From positions 62,001-126,000 of the forward strand of contig NZ_JACJTV010000001.1 in assembly GCF_014698845.1 (NCBI RefSeq): DNA of 64,000 nucleotides, read 5' to 3'. Shown here one piece after another: positions 34,643-43,614 of the stretch. The notes under the pieces are model-generated. The model was not told where the DNA came from and ran no database searches. It saw nothing but the letters and a program-made list of their open reading frames with translations. The stretch comes from Coleofasciculus sp. FACHB-1120 (GTDB lineage Bacteria; Cyanobacteriota; Cyanobacteriia; Cyanobacteriales; FACHB-T130). Position 1 is the stretch's first letter, and each line of letters opens with the position of its first letter. A program made the position numbers and the translations under genes.

Positions 34643-36148
34643 TTACGAAGACCATGACCGCCTGAAGTTAAAAAAGCCTTCTAAGAAGTCTTCCAGGCGG
34701 GTATTTTTCCGAAGTCGTTGTCGGTGCCACTCGTTAGCAGTTTGCTGAATAATTTCTGATAGGGTGGGAGAAATGGCAGGCAGTTGGCACAGAGCATCCA
34801 CTTTGATTTTCTGCCGCATAGCCAGAGCGATCGCTCCCATTAACTCACCCGCTTCCATCCCCACTAGCGTTGCGCCTAGAATTTCTCCATTGCGACGCAC
34901 CAGAATTTTACAAAATCCCGTGATTTCCCCTAATATCTGGGCTGCTGCCACTGCCTTGAAATATTGTCGCAACACTAAGACATCTTTACCGTACTGGCGT
35001 CTCGCTTGCGCCTCGGTTAAACCAACCCGCGCCAGCATCGGTTCAGAAAAAACGCCTGTCGGAATGCCGCGATAGTCTACTTTGAAAATAGGCGCAAACA
35101 AAGCATTTTTGAGGGCGATGCAGGCTTCGTACCGGGAAATGTGGGCAGCTTGATAACCCCCAGCAACGTCACCACAAGCGTAAATCCGGGGGTTCGTTGT
35201 TTGCAGTTTCTCGTTCAACTCCATGCCACGGCGATTCATCTTGACGCCAACACCTTCCAAGTTTAAAGAGGTGACATTCGGTTGCGGTCGAGTACATAGC
35301 ACAATTTCATCGGCTTCAATCGCTTTGTTGCCAGCGAGAACCCACTTTTTACCATCAATTCGTTTAACTTGCGTCACCTCTGTTTGAGTCAAGACGCGAA
35401 CGCCCTCAATTTCTAGCTGTGCTTGTACCACTCTTGCCGCCTCTGGGTCTTCTTTCGGCAGAATGTGGGAACTGCGTACCACCAGGGTGACATCTGCGCC
35501 CAACCGAGATAAAGTCTGCGCCAGTTCGGTGCCAGATGCGCCACCGCCAATGACCACCCAGCAGGGGCGAGGAGATGCGTCTACAGCTATCTGTTCGGGG
35601 AATATCTGCTGCCAAATATCTATCGGCGTTCGATAGCCAGTAGCTTCGAGTCCGTCAATTGCTGCAATCCCCGGACGAGAACCCGTGGCAATCAGGTAAG
35701 CACGCGATCGCAATCTCCGTCCGTTGACGACAAAGCCGAGGTAAGGTTTTCGGCAAAATTCCCCTTCCCCGACAACAACATCAACGCCCAAAGAAGCCAA
35801 AATCGCTGGGGAATTTTGTTCTTCCAGGGTGGAGACCATGCTATCTGCCCACTGGATTGCCTCAGCCAATCGCACCCCTGGAATGGCTTGCTGTTCTGTA
35901 GAATCAGCCAGATCCCAGGAGACACCGAATCGATCGGCGTCACTCAGCGGGTGAATCACTCGCCTAAGCTGAGTCAAAGCTTTGGGATAGAGAGACCCTA
36001 ACTGTAAAGAAGATCGCTCGCGTTGCCCCTCCGGAGTCGGCTGGGGTTCAACTAAGGCAACGCGGGCTTGCAGGTTGGCAGCAGCAACTGCGGCATGACG
36101 CCCTGCCTCTGTGCCGCCTATTACGACTAAGTCGTACTCAACTGCCAT
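34643..36148 (-). CDS. Mercuric-reductase-like flavoprotein lacking the redox disulfide
   Basis: Class-I pyridine nucleotide-disulfide oxidoreductase fold of 501 residues: FAD loop VVIGGTEAGRHAAVAAANL, NAD(P) loop VVIGGGASGTELAQTLSRLGADVTLV, ACGDVAGGYQAAH, and the C-terminal dimerisation domain. In active members the segment after the FAD loop reads G-G-T-C-x4-C. Here it reads RSSLQLGSLYPKALTQL, with no cysteine. It can therefore hardly act as a thiol-disulfide reductase, and a plain NAD(P)H:acceptor oxidoreductase is more likely. The C-terminal cysteines of true mercuric reductase are also absent. Confidence 0.9.
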   Translation of the reverse strand: MAVEYDLVVIGGTEAGRHAAVAAANLQARVALVEPQPTPEGQRERSSLQLGSLYPKALTQLRRVIHPLSDADRFGVSWDLADSTEQQAIPGVRLAEAIQWADSMVSTLEEQNSPAILASLGVDVVVGEGEFCRKPYLGFVVNGRRLRSRAYLIATGSRPGIAAIDGLEATGYRTPIDIWQQIFPEQIAVDASPRPCWVVIGGGASGTELAQTLSRLGADVTLVVRSSHILPKEDPEAARVVQAQLEIEGVRVLTQTEVTQVKRIDGKKWVLAGNKAIEADEIVLCTRPQPNVTSLNLEGVGVKMNRRGMELNEKLQTTNPRIYACGDVAGGYQAAHISRYEACIALKNALFAPIFKVDYRGIPTGVFSEPMLARVGLTEAQARRQYGKDVLVLRQYFKAVAAAQILGEITGFCKILVRRNGEILGATLVGMEAGELMGAIALAMRQKIKVDALCQLPAISPTLSEIIQQTANEWHRQRLRKNTRLEDFLEGFFNFRRSWSS

Positions 36149-36223
36149 GATTTGTTCTTTGTCAGTTGTTAATTGCTGAGTGCTAATTGTTTATGGCTAA
36201 TGGAAAAAATTAATAATTAGCCA

Positions 36224-37300
36224 TTACAAGATTGCTGCTAGACCGTCGATTAGGCGCTGGTTATCAAATTCAGAACGCACCGCGACTCGGAAGTAGCGAT
36301 CGCCTAATTCTGGAAAGCTCAAGCAGTCACGAATCAGAATTTTACTCTGCTTGAGAAGTTTTTCCTGTACTTGCGAACTGGGTTGTTCTGACTCAACCAG
36401 CAAAAAGTTAGCAGCACTCGGTAGCGGTTGCAATCCCGGTATTTGCGCCAAACCTTGAAATAGGTAGGACCTTGCCGGTTCCAACCATTCCCAGGTTTGC
36501 TGTTGAAATTGCGTATCTTTTACCACCGCAACACCAGCGGCAGCGGCTAAGGTGTTGACGGGCCAAGGATCGCGCCACTGTTGCCAGCGACGCAGACGGT
36601 CTGGGTGAGCGATCGCATAACCTAAGCGCAGCCCTGGCAGACTGTAGAACTTGGTGAGCGATCGCAGAATCACCAAATTCGGGTACTCTTGCACCACTGG
36701 AATAAGGCTTTGCTGCTGGGAAGGCGGCAGAAAATCCATAAAGGCTTCGTCCATCACCACCAGCGCAAATTTCTCCAGATAAGGGATCAGAGTCTCCCGC
36801 AAAAACATCTGACCCGTGGGATTGTGCGGGTTATTCACCAGTAGACCAATGGGATTTTGGATTTTGGATTTTGGATTTTGGATTGGGAATCGTAAATCCA
36901 AAATTGAAGATCCAAAATCGGGAAGCGGGCACTCATGTACGTTGGCGTTAAACGTCCGGAGTGCCCGCCAGTAATCGCCAAATGCTGGTGTCACCAGACA
37001 CGTTCCCGTCAGTTCTGATAAATCCCAACTTGCCCAGGTTAGTAACTCTGCCGAGCCGTTTCCAGGCAGAATCCAGTCTGGCGGGAGTTGGTGCAGCTTA
37101 CCCAGAGACACCCGCAACTCGCCATAATCTGGGTCAGGATAGGCACGCAAGCGCTCTAGATGTGCCCCAATCGCCGCGAGTGCCGACTGGGGAGGCCCCA
37201 ACGGGTTAATACTGGCAGAAAAATCAACAATGAGGTCGGGGGAACAGCCTGCCAGTGCAGCTGCCCAGGCTAAGTTACCCCCGTGAACAGGCCGAGTCAA
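36224..37300 (-). CDS. cobD: Threonine-phosphate decarboxylase / HisC-like aminotransferase
   Basis: PLP enzyme of fold type I, 358 residues. Typical of CobD/CobC: the opening HGGNLAWAAALAGCSPDLIVDFSASINPLGPP, PGNGSAELLTWASW, NNPHNPTGQ, and LRSLTKFYSLPGLRLGYA with the PLP lysine in SLTK. It would make aminopropanol phosphate for the cobalamin lower ligand arm. Histidinol-phosphate aminotransferase is a second reading, but the HGGN opening favours CobD. A 23-residue stretch (SSILDLRFPIQNPKSKIQNP) before NNPHNP is encoded by an intergenic-type repeat. Confidence 0.88.
   Translation of the reverse strand: MTRPVHGGNLAWAAALAGCSPDLIVDFSASINPLGPPQSALAAIGAHLERLRAYPDPDYGELRVSLGKLHQLPPDWILPGNGSAELLTWASWDLSELTGTCLVTPAFGDYWRALRTFNANVHECPLPDFGSSILDLRFPIQNPKSKIQNPIGLLVNNPHNPTGQMFLRETLIPYLEKFALVVMDEAFMDFLPPSQQQSLIPVVQEYPNLVILRSLTKFYSLPGLRLGYAIAHPDRLRRWQQWRDPWPVNTLAAAAGVAVVKDTQFQQQTWEWLEPARSYLFQGLAQIPGLQPLPSAANFLLVESEQPSSQVQEKLLKQSKILIRDCLSFPELGDRYFRVAVRSEFDNQRLIDGLAAIL
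36851..36922. repeat. ATTTTGG heptamer repeat with inverted arm inside cobD
   Basis: Four tandem ATTTTGG units, a short spacer (ATTGGGAATCGTA) and the inverted arm AATCCAAAATTGAAGATCCAAAATC. In frame with cobD, the whole can fold as a hairpin. This heptamer is a known kind of dispersed cyanobacterial repeat. Confidence 0.75.
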
Positions 37301-37326
37301 GGATGATTGCCGCTTTGGATGAGTGG

Positions 37327-37608
37327 TTAATCTTCGGGTGCGACTTTTTCTTTAAACAACTTACCCGCAGAAAATGCAGGAACCTTCGTTGCGGGGATTT
37401 CCATCTTGTCCCCAGTTTTAGGGTTGCGACCCTCGCGGGCTTTGCGTTCCCGCGATTCAAAGGAGCCAAAACCCACCAAAGTCACCTTATCGCCAGAAGA
37501 AACAGCTTCCATGATAGCTTCCAAGGCAGCCGTCAAAACAGCATCTGCTTGCTTCTTAGTGACAGAAGCCTTGTCTGCCACTGCATCAACCAATTCACCT
37601 TTATTCAT
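37327..37608 (-). CDS. hup: HU-type nucleoid DNA-binding protein
   Basis: Small basic dimeric protein that bends and compacts DNA. 93 residues from MNKGELVDAVADKASVTKKQADAV. The core GDKVTLVGFGSFESRERKAREGRNPKTG (residues ~39-66) is the HU/IHF signature with the DNA-binding beta-arm (GRNPKTGDKMEIPA). HU rather than IHF is favoured by sequence and by the cyanobacterial setting. Confidence 0.95.
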   Translation of the reverse strand: MNKGELVDAVADKASVTKKQADAVLTAALEAIMEAVSSGDKVTLVGFGSFESRERKAREGRNPKTGDKMEIPATKVPAFSAGKLFKEKVAPED

Positions 37609-37981
37609 GTTTCGTCACTCCAAATGGTTTGTACGGGCGTGATTATCACAGCTCTAAAGTCCCCAATCGGGGCTATAGACACGAGCCTTTGAGGGCAATT
37701 TAGCCTCAAAAAAGCTGAAACTCTCGCTGTCTCGAAGTTTCACTGCATTATTCTAAAGTCTGCGTGCTGGATATGGATCGTCGAAAGCTTTAAGTTATGT
37801 AGATTTGAGGATTTTTTTGATTAATTTTTCGGCAACGGGCACTTTCTGAGAGTTGCACAGCCTCGTTTCCTAGCCAAAAACTCCGTCTACGGCACAAATA
37901 AGCCCCCTGTCGGAAGTCGAACAGGGGGGAAGTTGTGTCTTGTCTCCTCAAGACTCAATCGCTACCTGTTACTTACGCGCC
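37609..37981. other. Spacer between pilQ and HU gene
   Basis: About 370 bases with no gene seen. It contains the HU promoter region and the pilQ terminator at 37903-37928. Confidence 0.5.
37903..37928 (-). terminator. Terminator after pilQ
   Basis: CCCCCTGT / ACAGGGGG, 8-bp stem with a 10-base loop, 54 bases past the pilQ stop. Followed on the minus strand by CTTATTTGTG, a weak T tract. Confidence 0.6.
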
Positions 37982-40600
37982 TTACTGACGCTCCAATATC
38001 TGACGCGCATTTTGTCCTGGGGTGTAGCTGTAGCCAAACGCGGAACGCGACGAGTCATCGATAATCTGAGGCGTCAGCAACACAATTACTTCTTGCCGTT
38101 GATTGACCTTGTTGGTACTTCTAAACAGGGCACCCAGCAGCGGAATATCGCCCAAAATTGGTACTTTGGATACGGTCGTTCGCTCTGAATCTTGAATAAT
38201 GCCCGACAAAATCAGCGTCTGACCATCTCGCAGGCGAAGTTGTCCAGAGTTCAGGTTACGCACCGTCAGCAAAGCGATTTGGTTAACATCATCACCAACG
38301 ACTATATTTTGCTGACCCCCAATCGCAGTCACGGTGGGATTTACCGCTAGAGTGACGAAACCATTATCGTCAATCCGCTCGACTCGGATATTGAGAATTA
38401 AACCTGCCTGTTTAATTTCTGCGGTGACGGTTGTATTCGTCGTATTTTCAGTTGTTTCCGTTTCTCGCCGAATATTGCCGACGACCTCTTGAGTCAAGTT
38501 GACAGTAGCCGACTGTCCTTCCTGGACAACCAGAGTCGGGTCAGTCAAAATCTTGGCATTACCACTTTGAATCTGCGATCGCAATGAGGATAAGAACCGG
38601 CTGGGGAACTGCAATAGGGAAGGGAGAGCTGCCGTAACCGTCCCAACCGTCCCCGCTGTTGCAGTTGATGTCACCAGCCCGGTAGCGGGGTCACGGGTTT
38701 GAGTAATGATATTGTCTGTAGCTGGAGTAACGGTTATGAAACCACCCTGTAGCGGATTATTTAAATTCACAACAGGTCTAGGAAAAAGCCCAGCTCCTGT
38801 ATTTTGCGCCCTTGTAACACCATTCGGACCAACTATGATGGTACCTGGTACAGTGCCCGGAACGCTGATAGGATTATTTGGATCGAGGAAAACATTGGCT
38901 CCGCTAAAGGGATTTGGGATAACAGGGGGGCTAACCTGACTCGTATTCACCTGCTGGTTTGTAGGGGGTCTGACACCGCCATAATTAAAGGCTGCTGCTC
39001 CCTGGTCAACGCTGAAGAAACTGTCCCCGATGCCGAAGGAGAAGCTAGTATTAAAGTCTTTGGTGTTCAATAGGTTGACATCAACGACCTTGACATTCAC
39101 TGCCACCTGGCGACGGCGGGCATCTAGCTGGGTCAAGAGGTTTGTCGCAATTTCAACTTTGCGAGGAGAGCCAACCAGGGTGATGGCATTGAGTCGCTCA
39201 TCGGCTGACACTGCTAACCCTTTGAGTAATAAGGGGGCATTTCCCTCGGTAGCTCTCAGTGCTAGAATGCTTGGCGTTCTGATTTCTACCGTTCGAGCGG
39301 CGGCTCCCTCTCCAATGGTCTGAATTTGAATTTGCTCTGTAGGGATTTGCGTCTCTGCCCCTTGGGTCGTCAAGAAGTTTGCTGCCGCAGTGACAGGAAC
39401 TTGATTGAGTCGCAGGCTGCGCGTGATGATATTTCGAGCATCGTCAGGCAGTCTGGCACCCACAAAAATTGTTCGTCCAACTCGGTTGGCTTCTAAGCCG
39501 CTCAGCTGAAGGACGTAGTTAAAGACATCTTGAACGGGTTCGTTTTCGATATCCAGGGAAATGGTAGGTCCTCCCTCGGTAGCTGCACCACCTGGACCAG
39601 GAGCGGGGGCTGGTTGCCCAGGAGTACCACCTGCTGCTGCGCCGCCCGTAAAGGCAAGGTTGAGACCAGCAGAACGGGCAAGTAGCCCTAAAACTTCTCG
39701 AACTGGGGCATCCCGCAGCACTAAGCGGGGTACGCGCTCCGCTGTACCGAGATCGATGACAGCGGGGGCAGCATTGGTGTTGGAGGTGGTGATATCGCCG
39801 ACTGGGGGCGCGATCGCTCTCGGCAAGAAAGGCGGTGCTGGACTAACGGGTTGAACTGTTCCAGCCGCTGGAGCCGGAACTCCGTCAATCGTAATGCGCG
39901 GGTTTGGCACCAGAACGTCTGGGTTTGGCGGGTTTATGACTGGTTGAGGCTGAACCTCCGGTAGACCGGGCGCAGGGGTTACGCCACCGGGTGCTGGAAC
40001 CTGTGGGATTTGACCGGGTGGCGTTTGGGGGAATACACCGCCCGGAACTGGCGTTTGAGCGAGTCGGGTTGGAGCCGGTGGCGTCTGTGCCGTTGGTGCA
40101 GGTGCAGTAGGCGAAGAATTAACAGGTGTCTGGGAGGAGAGCGTCGGCGGTGTTGCTTTATTCGGCGGTGCAACAGAGTTAACGTTTAAGGTGATTCCCC
40201 CTTCCTTGTTCTGGCTAATCTGCCCGGTCGGTATGCTGTTAGCCGCACTGACTGTTACTCGGACGCTATTGTCCTCCCGCTGGCTCACGACGATTGACTG
40301 AATGCCAGGAGCCGGATTTTCCTGACGGAAGCTGTCTCCCTCAGGTAAGCTCAGCTGGGCATTCACCACATCTGCCGTTAACTCATTCCCACGGCTGAGG
40401 GTGAACATCTGAGGGCGGAGGACAGAGTCCTTGCCGGGGGCATCGCCCTCAGATGTCTTTAACATCACTTCAACACCGTTTTCCGTGGGATTAAGTTGTA
40501 CAGCGGTTACTTGCGTGGCAGCTGCTAAGACCCGTTGTGTTCCGGGTAGAACCAGTGCTGAACCGAGCAAGATTCCACCCAATATTGATACCTGTTTCAC
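37982..40600 (-). CDS. pilQ: Type IV pilus secretin PilQ
   Basis: Outer-membrane channel through which the type IV pilus passes, needed for motility and DNA uptake. From the GTG at 40600 the protein has 872 residues. Start choice: an AGGAGG-like site (GAGGAGGAAACG) lies just before that GTG; an ATG 11 codons upstream would spoil the signal peptide. Order: signal peptide, AMIN domain (~residues 25-130: VTAVQLNPTENGVEVMLKTS), a long Pro-rich linker, STN/N0 (LVLRDAPVREVLGLLARSAGLNL), N1, then the secretin domain (LTDPTLVVQEGQSATVNL, VPILGDIPLLGALFRS). Last gene of pilMNOQ. Confidence 0.95.
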   Translation of the reverse strand: MKQVSILGGILLGSALVLPGTQRVLAAATQVTAVQLNPTENGVEVMLKTSEGDAPGKDSVLRPQMFTLSRGNELTADVVNAQLSLPEGDSFRQENPAPGIQSIVVSQREDNSVRVTVSAANSIPTGQISQNKEGGITLNVNSVAPPNKATPPTLSSQTPVNSSPTAPAPTAQTPPAPTRLAQTPVPGGVFPQTPPGQIPQVPAPGGVTPAPGLPEVQPQPVINPPNPDVLVPNPRITIDGVPAPAAGTVQPVSPAPPFLPRAIAPPVGDITTSNTNAAPAVIDLGTAERVPRLVLRDAPVREVLGLLARSAGLNLAFTGGAAAGGTPGQPAPAPGPGGAATEGGPTISLDIENEPVQDVFNYVLQLSGLEANRVGRTIFVGARLPDDARNIITRSLRLNQVPVTAAANFLTTQGAETQIPTEQIQIQTIGEGAAARTVEIRTPSILALRATEGNAPLLLKGLAVSADERLNAITLVGSPRKVEIATNLLTQLDARRRQVAVNVKVVDVNLLNTKDFNTSFSFGIGDSFFSVDQGAAAFNYGGVRPPTNQQVNTSQVSPPVIPNPFSGANVFLDPNNPISVPGTVPGTIIVGPNGVTRAQNTGAGLFPRPVVNLNNPLQGGFITVTPATDNIITQTRDPATGLVTSTATAGTVGTVTAALPSLLQFPSRFLSSLRSQIQSGNAKILTDPTLVVQEGQSATVNLTQEVVGNIRRETETTENTTNTTVTAEIKQAGLILNIRVERIDDNGFVTLAVNPTVTAIGGQQNIVVGDDVNQIALLTVRNLNSGQLRLRDGQTLILSGIIQDSERTTVSKVPILGDIPLLGALFRSTNKVNQRQEVIVLLTPQIIDDSSRSAFGYSYTPGQNARQILERQ

Positions 40601-40681
40601 CGTTTCCTCCTCACACAAAAGCAATTTTTGCACCTGAATAACAGCTTTCAGGTCGAATTCTCGACACCTACTCGCTGTCTT

Positions 40682-41473
40682 CTACTGGGCCGGTTGAGCT
40701 GCCGCCGCTGCTGCCGCTGCCGCTGCTGCCGCCTCTTTCGCTTCCTGCTCCGATAATGGCAGCAGCACCTCTAAGTTAAAAGAGGTGTTAATCAAGGTTC
40801 GCTCTTTAAGTTTGCCAGTGGGGACAATTTTACCCTGCCGGTTCACCGTAATTTTCTGGCTGCTTGCCGCGTCCTTTAACTCTGATTTCAAGTCTTTTAC
40901 TACTAGCAGTTGCTGGAGTCGTTCTAGACTTCTCAGAATGGATTGGGTTTGACCGTAATCGCCTTCAAAGCTTACATTGTATACCTTACGTTTGAGCTTA
41001 CCATTGACTTCCGGTCCTAAAGAGCCATCAGTAATAATGTCACTACTGTTGGCATCAGCAGCATCATTTTTCTTTGGCTCATACTTGGTCAATTTGCCCT
41101 GTCTTGCTTTAACAAAACGATTGATATCCAGCATTAAGGTATCCAGGGTTTTGGCACTACCAAACATGGAAAGGACAGCAGCTCTTTGCTGTTTTGCCTT
41201 GCCTAGGTTTACTTTTGCCGCATCAATTTTTTGCTGAAGTTGTTCCTGTTGTTGAATTTGCTGCTCGGTGTTTTCTACATCAGCTTGCAGTTGTTGATAA
41301 GAAGTCCACGCAGGCAACAACAAGTTAACGACCAAATAAGCTGCGCCAGCTAGACCCAATACTGCCAGCAAGGCACCACTGACTGTTGGTGTGAACGTAA
41401 TCCCAAAGGCACTGGGATAGGCAGCCTCATCTTGGCCTTCATCGGATGGTATAAAGTCTTGACTTACCGTCAT
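40682..41473 (-). CDS. pilO: Type IV pilus inner-membrane protein PilO
   Basis: Inner-membrane alignment protein that pairs with PilN. 263 residues from the ATG at 41473. A cytoplasmic N-terminus, one membrane helix (SGALLAVLGLAGAAYLVVNLLLPAW), a Gln-rich coiled coil (ADVENTEQQIQQQEQLQQKIDAAK) and a ferredoxin-like periplasmic domain. The C-terminus is alanine-rich. The start codon overlaps the pilN stop by four bases, a sign of coupled translation. The upstream in-frame extension lies inside pilN and is rejected. Confidence 0.9.
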   Translation of the reverse strand: MTVSQDFIPSDEGQDEAAYPSAFGITFTPTVSGALLAVLGLAGAAYLVVNLLLPAWTSYQQLQADVENTEQQIQQQEQLQQKIDAAKVNLGKAKQQRAAVLSMFGSAKTLDTLMLDINRFVKARQGKLTKYEPKKNDAADANSSDIITDGSLGPEVNGKLKRKVYNVSFEGDYGQTQSILRSLERLQQLLVVKDLKSELKDAASSQKITVNRQGKIVPTGKLKERTLINTSFNLEVLLPLSEQEAKEAAAAAAAAAAAAQPAQ

Positions 41474-42273
41474 TTTTGCAGCGCTCCTGTGTTCTGAAGG
41501 TTTCTCAGCCGAGTCGCTAATCCCACTGCACCTTTGCGCTCCCACTCTCTAAGTAGCTGGGAAGCTGGGGCATCACTCAGGCTCGTTTGAATGGTGTATT
41601 CCACCACTTTTGGCAATTTAATTTCTACTCTAGCGTTGGAATTTCCTTGATCCTGGGGCTGTTGCACCTGGGTTTGATTGTCTTTCAACTCGGCAGCCAC
41701 GATTTGGGTATCTTCGCTATCGAATAAGTTAGACCGCTGTAGCGTGAGCAAAAAGTCATTCACTTCATCAAAGGAGCGAGCATACCCTTTAATTGCCACG
41801 TTAGAGCTGGGAGGGGCAGCGGCAGCCGTGGGGCTAGGGGCTGCTGCTGCGGCGGTGGCTGGATCTGGCGCGGTTTGCTCAATGCTGGTGATTTGCAGAC
41901 CTGGAGGAACGCGATCGCGTATATCCTGCAAAATCGCTGACCAAGGAGCTAGTTGATTGAACACGCTGGCAAGTGCCTGGGTTTCTCCTTTCACTGCCTG
42001 AATTTCGTTATTGATTGCTTGAATTTGCTGCTCTTTGGCTTTGCCTTCATTCAGCTTCTGTTCCAATTGAGCTTTTTGTGCAGTCAATTGTTCGGTTTGG
42101 TTTTGCAACAACAACCACAACGCCCCAACCCCTGCTGGCAATAGCAGTCCGACTGCTAATCCTGCCCACAGCGGCGTCATCTTTTTATTCCCAGCGGGAG
42201 CTTTGGCACCGGGGGCATCGCGGCGTATGATGTCCGGGCGATCCTTAAGAAAATTAATATCTAGGCTATACAT
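41470..42273 (-). CDS. pilN: Type IV pilus inner-membrane protein PilN
   Basis: Bitopic protein that binds cytoplasmic PilM through its N-terminus (MYSLDINFLKDRPDI; the INFL-type motif fits PilM binding) and pairs with PilO. 267 residues: membrane helix PLWAGLAVGLLLPAGVGALWLLL (~residues 34-56), a coiled coil (QTEQLTAQKAQLEQKLNEGKAKEQQ), and a periplasmic domain. An alanine/proline-rich insert (ATAAAAAPSPTAAAAPP) lies mid-domain. Starts four bases after pilM's stop. Confidence 0.92.
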   Translation of the reverse strand: MYSLDINFLKDRPDIIRRDAPGAKAPAGNKKMTPLWAGLAVGLLLPAGVGALWLLLQNQTEQLTAQKAQLEQKLNEGKAKEQQIQAINNEIQAVKGETQALASVFNQLAPWSAILQDIRDRVPPGLQITSIEQTAPDPATAAAAAPSPTAAAAPPSSNVAIKGYARSFDEVNDFLLTLQRSNLFDSEDTQIVAAELKDNQTQVQQPQDQGNSNARVEIKLPKVVEYTIQTSLSDAPASQLLREWERKGAVGLATRLRNLQNTGALQK

Positions 42274-42277
42274 CCCT

Positions 42278-43411
42278 TTAAACCTCTCGTAGTCCTAATC
42301 CCAATACCACTCCCAACCCCGGTCTTTGTACTGGTGAAATTTCCTCTGTCATTTCCAAGGAAAGGGCAGCAACTGGATCTACTTGCGTCGTCGGCAAGCT
42401 CAACCGTTGCGTGAAGAATTCATCCAGTTGTCCAATTCCTCCTCCTGGGCCTGCCAGTAGCAGCTGCGCCACTTCCAAATTTTCGCTCTGATTTAGATAA
42501 AAATCGATTGAGCGACGCAGTTCATCAGCAAGCTCTCCCAATACTCTAACTAAAGCTCCCATACCAGGGTTAATTCCCGTTGCACCCGTGCGGACATTAT
42601 CGACGGGGGTGTTGGGAATTGTCATCCCTTGCAGGATTTCAGTGTTTCTCGATGTCGGTAAATTCATCGCCCGATTCAGGGCACTCTGTAGCTGATACGT
42701 CCCAATCGGTACGGTACGGGAGAATTGGGGCACCCCATCCACGATGATGGCAATCTCGGTGCTGTCGAACTCAATGTCTACCAGAACGGCAGCTTCTTGA
42801 GGGCCAAATTGCCGCAACTGCTCTCGAATCGTCCGAATCAGAGAAAAACTACTAATCTCCAACACATCAATTTTTAATCCCGCTTCGCGGAAGGTTTCGA
42901 TATAGGTGTCTGTCACATCCTTGCGGGTGGCAACTAGCAGCACCTGCACCTTCTCAATTCCATCTTCATCGGTGAAGAATCCCAGCTTCTGGTAGTCTAC
43001 ATCTGCTTCTTCCCGTGGAAATGGCAAGTAGAGACCGGCTTCGTGATCCAATACCATTTCCCGCAACTCTTTGTCATCGAGTTCCGCAGGTACTGGGATA
43101 ACGCGCACCACCGCTTCGCGCCCTGATACGGCAGTGGCAACGTTCTGGACTTTTATCTTACTTTCAGCGATCGCTTCCTTAATCAGTTCGGCTAAAGCTG
43201 GGGCATCAATAATCTTGCCTTCTTGAAAAACTCCTTCCGGAACTTCCTTAGAGGACAGCGTTGTTAATTTGAATCCTTGACCCTGCTTGCGTAGTTGAGC
43301 AATATTAATCCGTTCAGGGGCAATTTCTATACCAATTCCTTTGGTACGTTTAGCTATTAATCCTTTAAACCGGGTGAACATATCTTTAGGTTTGCTGAGG
43401 GAAGCAGCCAT
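42278..43411 (-). CDS. pilM: Type IV pilus actin-like protein PilM
   Basis: Cytoplasmic actin-fold ATPase-like protein of the pilus alignment complex. 377 residues with GIGIEIAPERINIAQLRKQG, TAVSGREAVVRVIPVPAELDDKEL, VLVDIEFDSTEIAIIVDG and LLAGPGGGIGQLDEFF, all PilM-like. First gene of the operon pilM-pilN-pilO-pilQ; pilP, usual in proteobacteria, is absent, as in other cyanobacteria. Its promoter should lie in the 200-base spacer shared with the divergent substrate-binding lipoprotein gene. Confidence 0.93.
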   Translation of the reverse strand: MAASLSKPKDMFTRFKGLIAKRTKGIGIEIAPERINIAQLRKQGQGFKLTTLSSKEVPEGVFQEGKIIDAPALAELIKEAIAESKIKVQNVATAVSGREAVVRVIPVPAELDDKELREMVLDHEAGLYLPFPREEADVDYQKLGFFTDEDGIEKVQVLLVATRKDVTDTYIETFREAGLKIDVLEISSFSLIRTIREQLRQFGPQEAAVLVDIEFDSTEIAIIVDGVPQFSRTVPIGTYQLQSALNRAMNLPTSRNTEILQGMTIPNTPVDNVRTGATGINPGMGALVRVLGELADELRRSIDFYLNQSENLEVAQLLLAGPGGGIGQLDEFFTQRLSLPTTQVDPVAALSLEMTEEISPVQRPGLGVVLGLGLREV

Positions 43412-43614
43412 TGAAAGTTTAGTTAGAGAAGAGAGATTGCGTGTAGAGAGGGAAATAGAGACAGAATTATGGTACCCAATCTAGCCGACAAACACATCGG
43501 TAGAGACAAAAATACACCCTAGTAGATTCCTTACCAATAGATATACCTCATCAGGTAGGATGAGTTACTGCTAGCTGGGTTACTACTAGCGCTGAAAGTG
43601 GAATTGCAATTTAC

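Noticed and set aside
38706-39854. Plus-strand open frames opposite pilQ
   Set aside because: Shadow frames caused by the Pro/Ala-rich GC-skewed secretin gene; no start signals and no family.
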